Origin: Zerene cesonia
Taxonomy: Eukaryota > Arthropoda > Insecta > Lepidoptera > Pieridae
Length of the DNA: 64,000 bases
Direction of reading: 5' to 3'
Assembly: GCF_012273895.1 (NCBI RefSeq)
Contig: NW_024045137.1
Coordinates: 558,001 to 622,000, forward strand
Shown here: in pieces, positions 44,578-57,762 of the stretch
How the letters are laid out: every line of letters begins with the position of its first letter
Position numbering within the stretch: position 1 is the first letter of the stretch
Notes under the pieces: model-generated
The model's input: only the letters and a program-made list of their open reading frames with translations
What the model was told of the DNA's origin: nothing
The model's database searches: none
Position numbers and translations under genes: made by a program

Positions 44578-45074
44578 AATGAACACACTTACTTATCTAA
44601 ACAACTGTGCAAGCTTCAACTGAACATTATTTCTTAGATGAATATTATTGCTTTTATAGTATTACGCGAAAAAAGCTTTTAAAAATATTTCGTCTGATTC
44701 TCCGACTCCCATAAACAAAGCTCGCTTCACTTGACGGATGGGTCATAGATAAGCTAATATTTTATCAATAGGGCTTAAATCAACAGATAATATAGTAAAA
44801 ACAAACGTTTATGTTGTCAAAAATCCTATGGCCTTCGAGGCCCAAGTATCTAATCCGTTAGTTCTAAAACACTCATATAATATCAACTATGTGAATCAGA
44901 CCTCAATTAAGAACAGTGTGATCAGCGTGGACTTCTTTCGCGGCGTTAAGTACATGTGCTGTACACAGAGTAATTAGAACTTATCTGTGGTACACATCTA
45001 CTGACATTTCACATTGACATAGTAATAAATGTCTGTGTTTGACATGATGTACATGATTTATTAAAAATGTTTCA
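44578..45074. other. Presumed promoter region of gene B
   Basis: No gene seen. TGACATT/TGTCA-type words cluster at about 45000-45056. Further left nothing stands out. Confidence 0.4.
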
Positions 45075-46074
45075 NNNNNNNNNNNNNNNNNNNNNNNNNN
45101 NNNNNNNNNNNNNNNNNNNNNNNNNNNNNNNNNNNNNNNNNNNNNNNNNNNNNNNNNNNNNNNNNNNNNNNNNNNNNNNNNNNNNNNNNNNNNNNNNNNN
45201 NNNNNNNNNNNNNNNNNNNNNNNNNNNNNNNNNNNNNNNNNNNNNNNNNNNNNNNNNNNNNNNNNNNNNNNNNNNNNNNNNNNNNNNNNNNNNNNNNNNN
45301 NNNNNNNNNNNNNNNNNNNNNNNNNNNNNNNNNNNNNNNNNNNNNNNNNNNNNNNNNNNNNNNNNNNNNNNNNNNNNNNNNNNNNNNNNNNNNNNNNNNN
45401 NNNNNNNNNNNNNNNNNNNNNNNNNNNNNNNNNNNNNNNNNNNNNNNNNNNNNNNNNNNNNNNNNNNNNNNNNNNNNNNNNNNNNNNNNNNNNNNNNNNN
45501 NNNNNNNNNNNNNNNNNNNNNNNNNNNNNNNNNNNNNNNNNNNNNNNNNNNNNNNNNNNNNNNNNNNNNNNNNNNNNNNNNNNNNNNNNNNNNNNNNNNN
45601 NNNNNNNNNNNNNNNNNNNNNNNNNNNNNNNNNNNNNNNNNNNNNNNNNNNNNNNNNNNNNNNNNNNNNNNNNNNNNNNNNNNNNNNNNNNNNNNNNNNN
45701 NNNNNNNNNNNNNNNNNNNNNNNNNNNNNNNNNNNNNNNNNNNNNNNNNNNNNNNNNNNNNNNNNNNNNNNNNNNNNNNNNNNNNNNNNNNNNNNNNNNN
45801 NNNNNNNNNNNNNNNNNNNNNNNNNNNNNNNNNNNNNNNNNNNNNNNNNNNNNNNNNNNNNNNNNNNNNNNNNNNNNNNNNNNNNNNNNNNNNNNNNNNN
45901 NNNNNNNNNNNNNNNNNNNNNNNNNNNNNNNNNNNNNNNNNNNNNNNNNNNNNNNNNNNNNNNNNNNNNNNNNNNNNNNNNNNNNNNNNNNNNNNNNNNN
46001 NNNNNNNNNNNNNNNNNNNNNNNNNNNNNNNNNNNNNNNNNNNNNNNNNNNNNNNNNNNNNNNNNNNNNNNNNN
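45075..46074. other. Assembly gap, exactly 1,000 N
   Basis: It separates the head-to-head genes B (-) and C (+). Their relative orientation therefore rests on scaffolding, not on contiguous sequence. Confidence 0.98.
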
Positions 46075-46221
46075 GTAAAACTATCCACAACGTGACATTG
46101 GCAAAATTGTGGCAACACAGCACTGCCATTCATAAAATAGAATTGAATTGAAAATGTTTCAATTTATTTAAACTTTTTGCATATCTATTATCTATCTATT
46201 TATTATTGTTTAATGTAAGCA

Positions 46222-49200
46222 ATGGATGAAGATTCAATGAAAAAGTGTAAATGTTGTTTAGAAGAAGATGGATTATTGAATTTATGGGAAGAATATAAAA
46301 GCTACGGAGAGAGTATTATTTATGGTGATATGATAAAAGAATGTTTCGCTTTACCTGTAAGTACGAAATAATGAAGATTTATGTCTATTCTCAAATCAAA
46401 TTTATGTTCCTTATCTGCTCTGGAAAGCCATAACTTCGAGAACAATAATGTTAAAAATATTAGACAAACCTTACATATATATATTATTTAATATAGTAAT
46501 TATTTCACATTTCCCAGTATTATTAAATTACGGAGTTCGAGAATCCTTTATAATCTATAGTGAAGGGAATAGTTTAAAACTACACTCTTCTCACATTAGT
46601 TGGTTTATACTATACTGCTTACTACTAGTACTACTAGTACTACTAGTATTGTAAATGCGAAAGTTTGTAAGGATGTGTGTGTAGTTTCACCCGCATAAGT
46701 CCGTATCCCGTAGGATTATCGGGATAAAAAGTTGCCTATATGTTATTCCAGTTATCCAGCTGTCTACGTATCAAATTTCATTGCAATCGGTTAAGTAGTT
46801 TTAGCGTGGAAGAGTAACAAACACACACACATCCTTACAAACTCTCGCATTTATAATATTAGTAAGATTAGTAGGATAGTAGGAGGTAGGATAGTAGGAT
46901 GTGTTGCCTCATATTTCGAAATTATTATTTCTAGTTGCAAAAACCTATCACAAATGGACAAGAGTACATCTGCGAGTCCTGCGTCAGTCGGCTGACAGAC
47001 GCCATCAATTTCAAGAAGGAAATTCTATCTTCCGACATGCTATTAAAGGCATTGAATAAGGGTAAGTGAAGTTGAATATTTCTTCCTTTCTAAATCGCTT
47101 TTTATTTCATCATCATCATCATCATCATTATTGGCCCAAATACGTTCCCACTCCCTCCTATGAGGGTTCAGGCTACAATCTACCACGCTGGCCAAGTGCG
47201 GGTTGGCATAATGTCACATGTCGTTGAACTATTTGATTCTCAGACATGCTAGTTTCCTCACTATGTTTTCCTTCACCGGTTTCAGTAGTGGTGATGTTAT
47301 CCACATGTGCAGATAAATTGAAAATACAATTTATTTCCTGCACGCTCGCCCGGTATCAAACCCTGACTTATTGATTGATTTGACTTTAACTTGATTTTGA
47401 AGTCCAAGGTTCTCACCACTGAGCCACCATTGCTCCTCTCTGCTTTTTATTCCGCGCTCTAATATTTATTCACTCAAGTGTGGAGGAAGGAAGGTGGAAT
47501 TCATCCATCGAAAAAGGGAGGATATACTCTGTAGCTAAAACAATTCGCTTGCGCGATTCAGGATCGTGTCGCTACACGTGTAGACATCGTTTAGCAGTGC
47601 GTTTTAAAAATGTCGTATCACATCATTTCATTTACCTCAAGCATTACGCCAGCGGCTTCGCTTGCATGGTCTAAGGAAAAACGGATAGTTCAAGCATTTT
47701 TCCGCATATTTCCTGTTCCCAATGATCTTTATATTTATAACTAGCGTCCCGCCCGCGGCTTCGCCCGCCTCCATAATGTTCTTACCTTTTACACCTTCCC
47801 CGGACTAATAAGAATGCACTAAAACCATGGTTAAAAAAAAACAGACCTCAGCCATTCTCTAGTTTTAGCGAGACTAACGAACAGCAATTGATTTTTATAT
47901 ATAAGAAGAGTATTCTTTTTTTTTCTTTTATTACTATAACTTTTTCACATTTGATGAAATCTTCGGTGTTCCTAGACACATTCGATGGGGATACCTTCAA
48001 GAAAAGGGCATATCATTGTCTCAAAGGCCGGCAACACACTCGCGATGTGCAAGTGCTTATGGGCGGCGGGCGTCACTTTCCATCAGGTGACCCGTCTGCT
48101 CGTTTGCCTGCTAGGCGATAAAAAAAAAAATATTTCTTATTTTCTTTATTTCCTAAACATAGAATAACAACTCATGAGGAAGCATAAATTAACCTAATGG
48201 TCTGTAAACCTTTAATTTGCAGAAATTACAGAGTCGCAATTCAAACAAGAAACCGAATCGGACGTTGAGATAAAAACTGAATATTTGGACATCGAGTATC
48301 TGCTAGATGATGACTGTAAGGATATGTGCGATGCGGTATTCAGTGATGATGAAGAGAATGGTGAGAGATTTGTTTTTGTTCAGTTGGACAGCCCGGGACT
48401 TCTTTTTTTGGGGCATTTCCTATTTTTAAATATTACTCGAAAATGAAGGAGGTTATAAATTTGATTTTTTTTTTAATATCCTACTAATATTTAAAAAAAA
48501 AATTGTAAGGATGAGTGTGTGTTTGTTGCTCTTTCACGCAAAAACGACTGAACCGATTGCAATGAAATTTGGTACGTAGACAGCTGGACAACTGGAATAA
48601 CATATAGGCAACTTTTATCCCGATATTCCAACGGGATACGGACTAACGCGGGTGAAACCGCGGGGCGTAGCTAGTATTCGATTACTCTGTGCGTTTTCAA
48701 TCGATTCGCCCCGGCTTCGCCCGTAGTACATAAAAATATATATGTATATAGCTTATAGCCTTCTGCAATAAATGGGCCATTTAACACTGACAGAATTTTT
48801 CAAATCGGACCAGTAGTACCTGAGATTAGTACCTTCAAACAAACAAACAACTTCAGCTTTATAATATTAGTATATAGATTATAGAATCTTAGGAAACTTT
48901 TAACATTTACTTTTATTACCAGAGATAAAAAATTATATGCAGTTTTTTTTTTTTCATATCAATCAATAACTTCTAAATTTCAGTCGAAATGGAAACGATG
49001 AAGGACTCATCAAAAAAGCGATGTACATACACACAAAAAGACTTGGATAGTTGTACAAAAGGGATACAGGACAGTGCAGGTAACATGGAAGGATAGTGTA
49101 TCTTTGTATAATATATAAATACATATGGTGGAGAATGATTTGAGGAGTATGTAGTTTTTAGTTATATTTAGTTAAAACCAGGTATAGTTAATCACTACTT

Positions 49201-51234
49201 AGTATAAAACAAAGTCGCTTTCTCTGTCCCCATGTCCCTATGTATGCTTTTATCTTTAAAACTACGCAATGGGTTTTGATGGTTTTTTTTTTAATAGATA
49301 GAGTGATTCAAGAGGAAGGTTTATATGTATAATAACATCTATTAAAAGTCTTTAAAATTTCTGTCAGATGGATGTTTGTATCACATCACACCATCTCCCA
49401 AAATAACACGCAATTTCCCCCTCCTCCCTGCCTCACTTTTAAGTAAATTTTTTAGATTTTAAAATTATCATACATTATGACAAATGCACATAACACAGAG
49501 AAAAATGTAATTAAATTGATTCATTTTTTTTTAGAAAATTTCAATGTCGAGTCCGGCACAAAGAAATCTAGGCGTATATTTTCAAGTGTATATATAAATG
49601 GTAAGTTTTATTTAAAGTGATATTATAAAGTTTTCACTTTATGATATCTATATAGTTTGATTTGATTTTTTTTTGTAGTTTGAATGTATAAAAGTAAAAA
49701 AAAAATTAACTAGCTATTTCGTTTTAGCGACCATCTTGTATTTGAAATTTGTCATAGTGTATGGTGTTCTATTATTTTATTTGATACACCTATTGTGAAA
49801 TTGTAAAAAAAATTGTGGCGGCCACTTTGTGGCGCGGGTACCTAAATCTAAAGTCACAAATTTTTTTATCCAACTCAGCGTTCTCGCAGACCGCTCTTGA
49901 CTGATTAACATTTGAAATTTAATTCAATTTAAGATATAAAAAAAATAAACCTGAAAAGTAAATCAGAATCGGTTCATCCGTTCGGCAGCTACGATGACAC
50001 AAGGCACACACGTCAAACATATAGCACTCCATCGATTTGATATTCCGGGCCATTTTTTTTTTCTGCTTCAAACTTCAACTAATGAATTTTTTTTTTTTTG
50101 TTTTCAGATATGCAAAAGTCAATCAAAAGTGAACCTGGCCAAGACCAGAAAAGAGCGAGAAGAAAATTGACGAACCGCATCCTCACCGATCCGATCGGGG
50201 ATTTTGCAAACGAGCAAATATTCCTAAACCACTTGAACACCTATTCGAACGCGACGCCGCTGAAAGGCTACAACGGCAGAGCGTACGAGTGCTATTTCTG
50301 CGATAACCAATACGAGGAACCTGCAGAATTGAAGGCGCACACGAGAAAAGCGCACAGGAAGTCCAAACTGCTGTCGCTCGAGGTTCTGACAGCTGGCGCC
50401 AAAATCGACGTCACCGACTTGACGTGTCTCATCTGTCACACGGAACTCAACCTGATCACAGACTTCAGTGAACATTTGAAAAAGGAACATTCGAAGACAT
50501 TCGACGAGGCGACAGTGGATTATCTAGTGCCGTTAAAATTCAGCGGGGACAAGTTACAGTGCGCCATTTGTGCGGAGACGTTCCTGTACTTTAAGCTTTT
50601 GTATGAGCACATGAAAAAGCATATAAGGAATTTCGAGTGCGAATCGTGCGGCTGCGGGTTCATCACGCGCCGGACGCTACGCGCGCACATCCGTCGCCAT
50701 GACAACGGGGAGTACAAGTGTAACCACTGCTCGAAGGTATTCTTCACGAAGGCGAGGGTCCGGAATCACCAGAAGCAAGTGCATTTTAAAGTGAAACGGA
50801 ACAAGTGTTCGTACTGCGATGAGAAATTCAACGACCTGATGAAGAAGAAAAAGCACGAGTGTGACGTGCACGGCGCGAAGAAGCAGACGTTTGTATGCCA
50901 AGCGTGTGAGCGGCAGTTTCAAAGTCAGAAATCGCTCGCCTGCCATATAAAAGAGTATCATTTGATGATAAGGAACCATAAGTGTACCGTATGTGAGCAG
51001 ACTTTCGTGACCCCGCTTGCTTTAAGGGAGCACATGGTTAAGCATACGAGGGCAAGGGATTTTATATGTAAAGTGTGTAATAAAGGATTTAGTAGGCGGT
51101 ACACGTTGGTGGAGCATATGCGGATACATATGAACGATAGGCGTCATAAGTGCGAGTTGTGTGGAAGCGCCTTTATACAGAAAAGTAGTTTGAGGAATCA
51201 TATAGCGACGAAACACCCGCATGTGGAGGTATAA
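46222..51234 (+). CDS. ZAD-C2H2 zinc finger protein, gene C
   Basis: Exons 46222-46356, 46935-47061, 48223-48360, 48984-49079, 49535-49600 and 50108-51234 close in frame to 562 residues. The ZAD is compact, with C9-x2-C12 and C58-x2-C61. Three small phase 1-1 linker exons follow. The first is acidic with EIKTE, and the last exon opens with SIKSEP; both fit the SUMO-type motif. The final exon has a basic stretch (KRARRK), then ten C2H2 fingers. Finger 6 is unusual in having a lysine run between its ligands (DLMKKKKHECDVH). The linker region before finger 1 has SNATPL in place of SYVCPF, so C is outside the B/D/E subgroup. Finger 10 (CELCGSAFIQKSSLRNH) keeps the shared last-finger signature. 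Expected to act in the nucleus as a sequence-specific regulator; target unknown. Confidence 0.9.
46619..46920 (+). repeat. Family C repeat with short tandem ends
   Basis: A 9-base tandem (TACTACTAG)n at about 46619-46647 precedes it, and TAGTAGGA-type tandem units follow at 46858-46905. Gene C exon 2 begins only 15 bases later, so the tandem tail abuts the acceptor. Confidence 0.7.
47108..47440 (-). repeat. GAT-tailed tRNA-derived SINE (family E)
   Basis: Reverse copy beginning with (ATC)n and ending with the tRNA-like head (CCAAGGTTCTCACCACTGAG). Located in intron 2 of gene C. Confidence 0.8.
48015..48125 (+). repeat. Metulj-like SINE (family D), short
   Basis: Contains GGCGGCGGGCGTCACTTTCC and ATCAGGTGACCCGTCTGCTC and ends in an A run. 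Located about 100 bases before gene C exon 3. Confidence 0.65.
48477..48895. repeat. Family C (reverse) then family I (forward)
   Basis: Family C at 48477-48676 ends GTGAAACCGCGGGGCGTAGC. Family I at 48712-48895 contains CAAATCGGACCAGTAGTACC. Both fill intron 3 of gene C. Confidence 0.75.
49198..49345 (-). repeat. Interspersed repeat, family H (reverse, partial)
   Basis: Begins TATAAAACAAAGTCGCTTTC and contains TTTTAATAGATAGAGTGATT. Located in an intron of gene C. Confidence 0.7.
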
Positions 51235-51494
51235 AATATATCTTATATACTTATAGTAGTGTTTTATTTATAATAGACCCTGATAAAGTTCTTTCTATGA
51301 ATAGTTCCCTTTTTGTTTTTAAGACGTAAAAAAAACTTCAATTTATTTGGGTTATTATTCCAGAATTTTCGCGGTGAACAGATTGTGATGAATCTTTATT
51401 TATTTAATAGCTTATGCCGTATGGTTCAGTTTAAAATTTTGGTCTAGTTTGGATAATTTGAAATAATTATTGATATTCTACTTTGGTCACAGAG

Positions 51495-51500
51495 AATAAA
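51495..51500 (+). terminator. Candidate poly(A) signal of gene C
   Basis: AATAAA about 260 bases after the stop of gene C and 480 bases before the start of gene D, which fits a short same-strand intergenic distance. Confidence 0.4.
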
Positions 51501-51979
51501 AAATTCAGATGTTTAAATTTCTGAAATTAGTTGTAGTCATCATATCTCAGTTACATGGAACATTATTTTAGTAGATATATCACACTTCCGTTATTGAACG
51601 AAAAATACAAACCCTAAATATTGAAACAAATGCGATAATATAGGCGAACAATATAAGTTTAAATGAAAGACGAAAAATGCGGATTCGATCTATCTACCTC
51701 TAGATGATTTTTTTTTAAACATCTCAGCATTTTCAGTTAATTTAATATATGTAAGTACTAATTACTATCAACACTTTCGTTTCGAAAATCTTTAGTTCAT
51801 AAAGTTGTTTTTTTAAATAAATAGATACGCGTCTATTGGGATTTCGTATGACAAAACACAGTACACCCTGACGTATGTCATTTCAATGTTTTGACAATAC
51901 TGATATCAAAATCAACTCGAAATAATTATTATTTGTTTAATGATAATTATGAATTAAATATCGTCGAATAAAAGTAAAT

Positions 51980-54900
51980 ATGAGTGTTAATAAAACCCAG
52001 GGGCCGTTGTACGACCCTGGCCTGTGCAGATGTTGTGGAAATATAAAAAAATGTCGTATTTTAAACGTCGAATATACTCATCAGGGTCAAAAGGAGACAT
52101 ATTCAGATTTGTTTGTTGATTGTTTTGGTTTATTGGTAAGTAAATACTGAAAAATTTAAATAGAATCGTCATTGCTATAATAAATTTAACATTTGATTAT
52201 CTTGATAGTTGAACACTTTATCGATAATAGCGAAAACTGAAGTTTAATTAATATTAAAAATGCTAAATACTAGGGGTATTTAAACGTAAAAACTATATCT
52301 CAACGTAAAAACTTATAAAATTAAGAAAGTGGTATAAAATAAAGAAGATGAATTATTTACAGTATATAGTCCCTAAAATAACTCCTCAAATTTAGAATGG
52401 TTTAGTTACACAGCTGCCAGATTTTCTGTTAAGCTTATCTTTCTTTATGTATACAAATACATGTTAAAAACTGACAAATCCCTAATAATATGATAAATAT
52501 GAAAGTACCCCAGTCTGTCTGTCTTCTTAATGCCTAAACCACAGAAGCATTTGGATGAAATATGGTACAAATATATTTTGAGACCCTAAAAAGGACATAG
52601 TATAGTTTCTATATAAAAAATTACACAAGAAAAGGAATTATTTGTGGAAAACGTAATCCTTGTATTTCTTCCATTGATTATGCGGGTGAAGCGGCAATGA
52701 GAGAGTTCGAAAGCTATAAGGATTTAAAGATATGAGAAAGCTGCAGTAACAATGTGTAAACTCATGTCTCCATGCTTTCCAGCTGTCCCAACTGGACGGG
52801 GAGCCAACAGAAAGGCTGATATGTGCTACTTGTGTCACAAGATTGCGAGAGGCCAACTGTTTTAGACTGCAAGTGCTGCAGTGTGAGGAGAGACTGCTGA
52901 CAACGAAAATCAATGGGTTTGATAATGGTAAGGCCTCTGTGGTTTCTTATAAAATTGTGTGAAAGCAGTGGTGGCTCAGCGGTGAGAACCTCAGACTTCA
53001 AAATCGATAAGTCGTGGTTCAAGACCAGGCAGCGTGAGTAAATTGATTTTTCAATTTATCTTTGCATGTAGATAACATTACCACTGCTTAAAACAGTGAA
53101 GGAAAACATCCAGTGAGGAAACTGGCATGTCTGAGAATCAAAAAGTTCGACGATATGTGACATCTGCCAACCGGCACTTGGCCAGCATGGTGGATTATGG
53201 CCTGAACCCTCATAGGAGGCCTGTGTCCCAGCAGTGGGAACATACAAAGGTCGATGATGATGATGATGATGATGTTTTAAGTGAAATCCTATGTCCCTTA
53301 GTGGGGTATGGGCCAGATGGTACATCTCTTTCATTAAATGATTTTCTTTATGGACAAGTAGGTGATCAGCCTTATGGCCTGCCAGACAGCAACATTTTTT
53401 TTCATCTTCACTGAGATTTGAAGCTAGGGCCCCTCGGTTTTACGCTCACACATTAACCACTGCACCAAGGAGGCCACTGAAATTTTTTTTAGTTTCATTT
53501 ATCCACATACAATTTATAATTTACTAGCATTTGCCCGTGGCTTCACATGCTATAATTTGGAGTAGTTAAATAGATGTTATATATATAAAACTTCCTCTTG
53601 ATTCACTCTATCTATTAAAAAAAACCCATCAAAATCCATTGCATAGTTTTAAAGATTTAAGTGTACATATGGATATAGGGACAGAGAAAGCAACTTTATT
53701 TTATACTATGAAGTAATAAACAGGTGATATGCTCATTAAGCACTTAATTTACTAAATAAAATCGTAACTGATGAGAACTGTATACAAGGTACGGTTCCCT
53801 TCTGTTCCATAATGGTGTATGTAACGTTTTTTAATCATAATTATATAAATTAATAATTAGCCACCAGATCAAATCAAACTATTTGTTTGTTAATCATAGC
53901 ACAACCATAGACTAAAGAGATTAATATATTTCACTGACATCTACACGCCATAATGTGAACTAAAATTTGCATTACAGATGATCAAGAAAAAGATATAAAA
54001 TGCGACACGGTTATCAAGGAAGAAGTGAATATATTGATTGAGCCCGAATATGACGCGGAGCCGATGGACGATCACCATACGGATGGTAAGATGATTCTTT
54101 CTATCAACCGACTCCAATAAAGGAGTTTATATATTTGAATGTATATTTTTGTTGGCTTTCTTACCGCAGATGACTCAACTGAGTGATTCGATTTTTATGA
54201 TTTTTAAATGAACACTGGTGCCATATGTTTATTTAATTTTGATCTAGGTTTTTATATAAATAGTAATTTTTCTTTGTTCATACATGATTGGATTGGACAG
54301 AAGAGAAACCATTAATAACGAGAAAGAAGAGAAAACTAAAGAAACTACGCAAGCGCAAGAGAGAGCCGGCAGATGTGACGGAGGAGATGCTCGCCGAGAT
54401 GCAGCGCATGAGCGAGAAGCTAGAAGAGATGCAGTACGTTGGTGAGTTTCGGAAAGTACTGGCTACTAGCTGCGCCCCGCGGTTTCACCCGCATAAGTCT
54501 GTATCCCGTAGGAATATCGGGATAAAAAGTTGCCTATATGTTATTCCAGTTGTCCAGCTGTCTTCGTACCAAAGTTGATTGCAATCGGTTCAGTAGTTAT
54601 GTACAAGTTGGTATGACATAACGTTTATAACACAGGAAAAAACTCCCGCAAAGATAGTTGCCTTTTATAGAAATGAAAAACAACGTTATATTTGCTTGCA
54701 ATTAAATAAATTATTTTTCGTTTCACTATGACACGAATATATACGAAGTATGTTATGTATATGTGCTAGGAATTTACTCTTCCCAAACGTCTGTCAGTTG
54801 CAGGTCAGAGTAAATTTAAATTTTGTTGTCAAATCTAACACTACAATACAAATAACACAAAAAGAAGAAATATTTCGAAAGTGGCTTCTAAGGTAGTTAC

Positions 54901-56306
54901 TTCACTAATTTTTTAGTTTAGTGCGAATAATTAATATTATTTAGAATTTATTATTTGACGTATAGACCCCCTCTTCAAGATAGTGGTTTACGCGTGAGCG
55001 TAGAACCTCGGAGTCTTGGGTTGGATCCCCAGTCGGGACCAACAAAAAAAGTCTTGGTCTTGCAGGACACAAGGCTGATCACCTCCTTGAACGTATAGGA
55101 AATCGATGAGTGAAACAGATGTATTTTGCATCTGTCCCACACCCCACAAAGAGGACATGAGACTACTTTTCAGTTTGACATATAACTAAACTATGTGTGC
55201 AATTGATTACAGAACCGCCTCCACAGAAACCGGAGAAAAAATCCAGTGAAGACATAAAGGCATTCGCGAACGTTATAACAATCGTCGAAAATTCATATGT
55301 CTGCCCCTTCGACACGTCGTTCAGCGACTACTTCTGTATATACTGTAGGCGTGTGTTCACGGACCCTAAGAAATTGAGGGAACACACGCTTACACACGAC
55401 CCGAACACGTTCAAAGACGTGCTGTCAAACTATACGAACAATAAAAAGATTCAAATTGACATTGACAGGATAGACTGCCGTCTATGCCCGGAAGTGATAA
55501 CTGACATTGACGTTTTCAAACGTCACGTGACGTCACACGGGAAGGAGGTGCACGAGGCGCCGAACGAGTTTCTAAAATTCAAACTCACTTCCGGCACGCT
55601 GCACTGCCTCGAGTGCGGCAACGCGTTCAGCTTCTTTCACGCGCTGAAAAAGCACATGGCGGAGCATTTCGGCACGTGCATTTGCGACGTTTGCGGCGCG
55701 CACTATTTCGAGGAGCGGATGCTGGTACTGCATCAGAAAACCCACAAGCCGATAGACGAAGTGTTCAACTGCAAGGAGTGCGGGAAGAATTTCAAATCGA
55801 AGTACACTAGGTACATACATATCGCGCGCAATCACAAAAAGGAGGCAGCGTATCAGTGTAGCAAGTGCGACGAGGTGTTTTTCTCATACACCCTCCGGTA
55901 TCGGCACATGATCGAATACCACGGGGAAGAGAGGCTGTTCAAATGCGACCAGTGCGACAGAACGTATGACAGTCGCAAGTCGCTCAGAGAGCATAACAGA
56001 CGGTTCCACTTGAAGATCCTCAAACACGAGTGTCACTTGTGCGACAAACGCTTCTATTTGCCGTCGAGGTTGAAAGAGCATCTGGCCAGCCACACGGGCG
56101 AGCGGAATTTCCGTTGCGAGTTCTGCGGGAAGAGTTATCCGCGGTTGCGCGGCCTGAAAGTGCATATGCAGTCGCATAATAGTGAAAAGAAGTTCAAATG
56201 TGCGATGTGCAACGCTTCGTTCACGCAAAATGTCAATTTGAAAAATCATGTTAAGCGGCAACACCAAGGTTTAGATGTCAGTGAGGGTTACCAAGATTGT
56301 GCGTAA
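51980..56306 (+). CDS. ZAD-C2H2 zinc finger protein, gene D
   Basis: Exons 51980-52135, 52783-52927, 53978-54085, 54301-54441 and 55213-56306 close in frame to 547 residues. The ZAD ligands are C16-x2-C19 and C66-x2-C69. Exon 1 is 156 bases, the same length as in B and E. Exon 3 contains VIKEE (SUMO-type) in an acidic context. Exon 4 combines a strong basic cluster (RKKRKLKKLRKRKRE) with a short predicted coiled coil (EEMLAEMQRMSEKLEEMQ), which could add to ZAD dimerisation. The last exon has SYVCPF followed by ten C2H2 fingers; fingers 8-9 are joined by THTGERNF-type linkers. The gene lies only 750 bases downstream of gene C on the same strand. E is its closest relative in the ZAD exon (MSVxK start, DPG-x-C-R-C-C-G). 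Confidence 0.9.
52966..53276 (+). repeat. GAT-tailed tRNA-derived SINE (family E), full length
   Basis: Head with GTGGCTCAGCGGTGAGAACC (A-box-like) and a GTGGTTCAAGACC B-box-like element. The body ends CCCAGCAGTGGGAACATAC, then a GATGATGAT tail. Located in intron 2 of gene D. Confidence 0.85.
53280..53720. repeat. Family F SINE (reverse) then family H
   Basis: Family F at 53280-53485 follows the tail of the previous SINE directly and ends with its complemented head (CACATTAACCACTGCACCAA). Family H follows at 53522-53720. Confidence 0.7.
54464..54600 (+). repeat. Interspersed repeat, family C (5' part)
   Basis: Starts 23 bases after gene D exon 4 at CTAGCTGCGCCCCGCGGTTT and breaks off after AATCGGTTCAGTAGTTATG. 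Confidence 0.75.
54962..55165 (+). repeat. tRNA-derived SINE (family F)
   Basis: Contains GATAGTGGTTTACGCGTGAG, GGGTTGGATCCCC (B-box-like) and GCAGGACACAAGGCTGATCA. It ends about 50 bases before the zinc finger exon of gene D. Confidence 0.8.
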
Positions 56307-56328
56307 TTATAGGATGTAGTATGTAAAA

Positions 56329-56334
56329 AATAAA
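56329..56334 (+). terminator. Candidate poly(A) signal of gene D
   Basis: AATAAA 23 bases after the stop codon at 56304-56306, which would give a very short 3' UTR. Confidence 0.5.
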
Positions 56335-56723
56335 TAATATTTTAAGTTTTCATGGGAGATAGCAGGAAAAATATTTTTTATGAAGATTTTTTGGTACTAA
56401 CCCCGTCAACAATATTCCGCCTTTTGCTATGGATGACGTATGCTATTATTTTAACTGACTGCGAAAGAATAAGTAATAGGTATTTCGAATTTTTCTAAGC
56501 GGCTTGATGGATGGAAATGATTTCTGATTTTTATTTGTTAGTGTCACATGTATATTGTGTACATTACATATACATTTTTTAAAGTCCTTTGTTGAGTGAT
56601 AAAATCTTAACTTATTAATTAATTTTACATCATTTCACTACATGTAACATACATAACGTTGCTATTTTAAGACATACCAGATTAAGAAAATGGAAGCCAA
56701 TTAATTTTATTTGAACGTAATAC

Positions 56724-57032
56724 GATAGCTCAGTGGTGAGAACCTCGGACTTCAAAATCGATAAGTCGGGGTTCGAGATCGGGTGAGCGTGCAGGAAAAT
56801 TAATTGATTTTTCAATTTATCTGCGCATGTAGATAACATCACCACTGCTTAAACGGTGAAGGAAAACATCGTGAGGAAACCGGCATGTCCAAGAATTAAA
56901 AGTTCGACGACATGTGACATCGGCCAACCCGCGCTTGGCTAGCGTGGTGGATTATGGCCTGAACCCTCATAGGAGGCCTGTGTCCCAGCAGTGGGAACAT
57001 ATATGGGCTGATGATGATGATGATGATGATGA
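56724..57032 (+). repeat. GAT-tailed tRNA-derived SINE (family E), full length
   Basis: Head GATAGCTCAGTGGTGAGAAC with GGGGTTCGAGATCGGG as B box. The body contains GTGGATTATGGCCTGAACCC and the tail is (GAT)n. It is the best-preserved member in the window. Confidence 0.88.
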
Positions 57033-57762
57033 ATACATAATTATGGCATTTTTATAATATTTTGTTCAACTTAAAATGTGTCACGTCACGCACATGTATT
57101 ACGGTTCAACTAAATTATAAGTAATTGTAATAAGCATAGATAATAAATCCTAAGTTATTGTAAGATATCTTATATTGTACAAATAGTTGTTGTGATGTTT
57201 GTAAATTGTAAATATATTAAGCGTAATGTAATGTAATGTGGAAGGTTTTTTTTACTACCAATATTTCGTCAAAGTGACAGTTGATATTATTCTTGCATAG
57301 ATGAAAAAACAGCAACAGTAAAATAAATAAATAATATAGACTATATAGTTTCTACTTGAAACGAGTACAGTATATGCGTATGGGTACTGTACACAGATTA
57401 ATTATTATTAGATTTCAGACTTGCGCGGCCTCGCTAGGATCGGCCAGTGCTAAATAATTTTTGCTAGTTATTCACATACGCACGAATACACAAACTTAAG
57501 TGTAGCAAATGTTTCATGAGCGTAAACCTTTGTATATTACACGAATGTTTGCAGAGTTACTGGATATCAGCTAGTTGTATTATTATTATTTTAAAAGAAA
57601 TCAAATTGTGTCGGTGCACTTTCGTTTAGCATTAAAATTATTTTTAATGCTGAATTATACATTAAACAAATAATTAATTTATCCTATTATACTTCGGCCG
57701 TTCAGAGAATGCGTTCCTGACACCTGTCAGTTAGTCACGACTAGTGATGGGCACAACATAAC
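57033..57762. other. Intergenic flank of gene D, no gene seen
   Basis: AT-rich sequence up to the gap. No coding potential or recognisable repeat was noticed. Confidence 0.5.

Noticed and set aside
52021..52135. Reading the ZAD exons of D and E as recent exact duplicates
   Set aside because: They are clearly alike in protein but differ at many bases, so this is an older duplication or one under selection, not an assembly copy.
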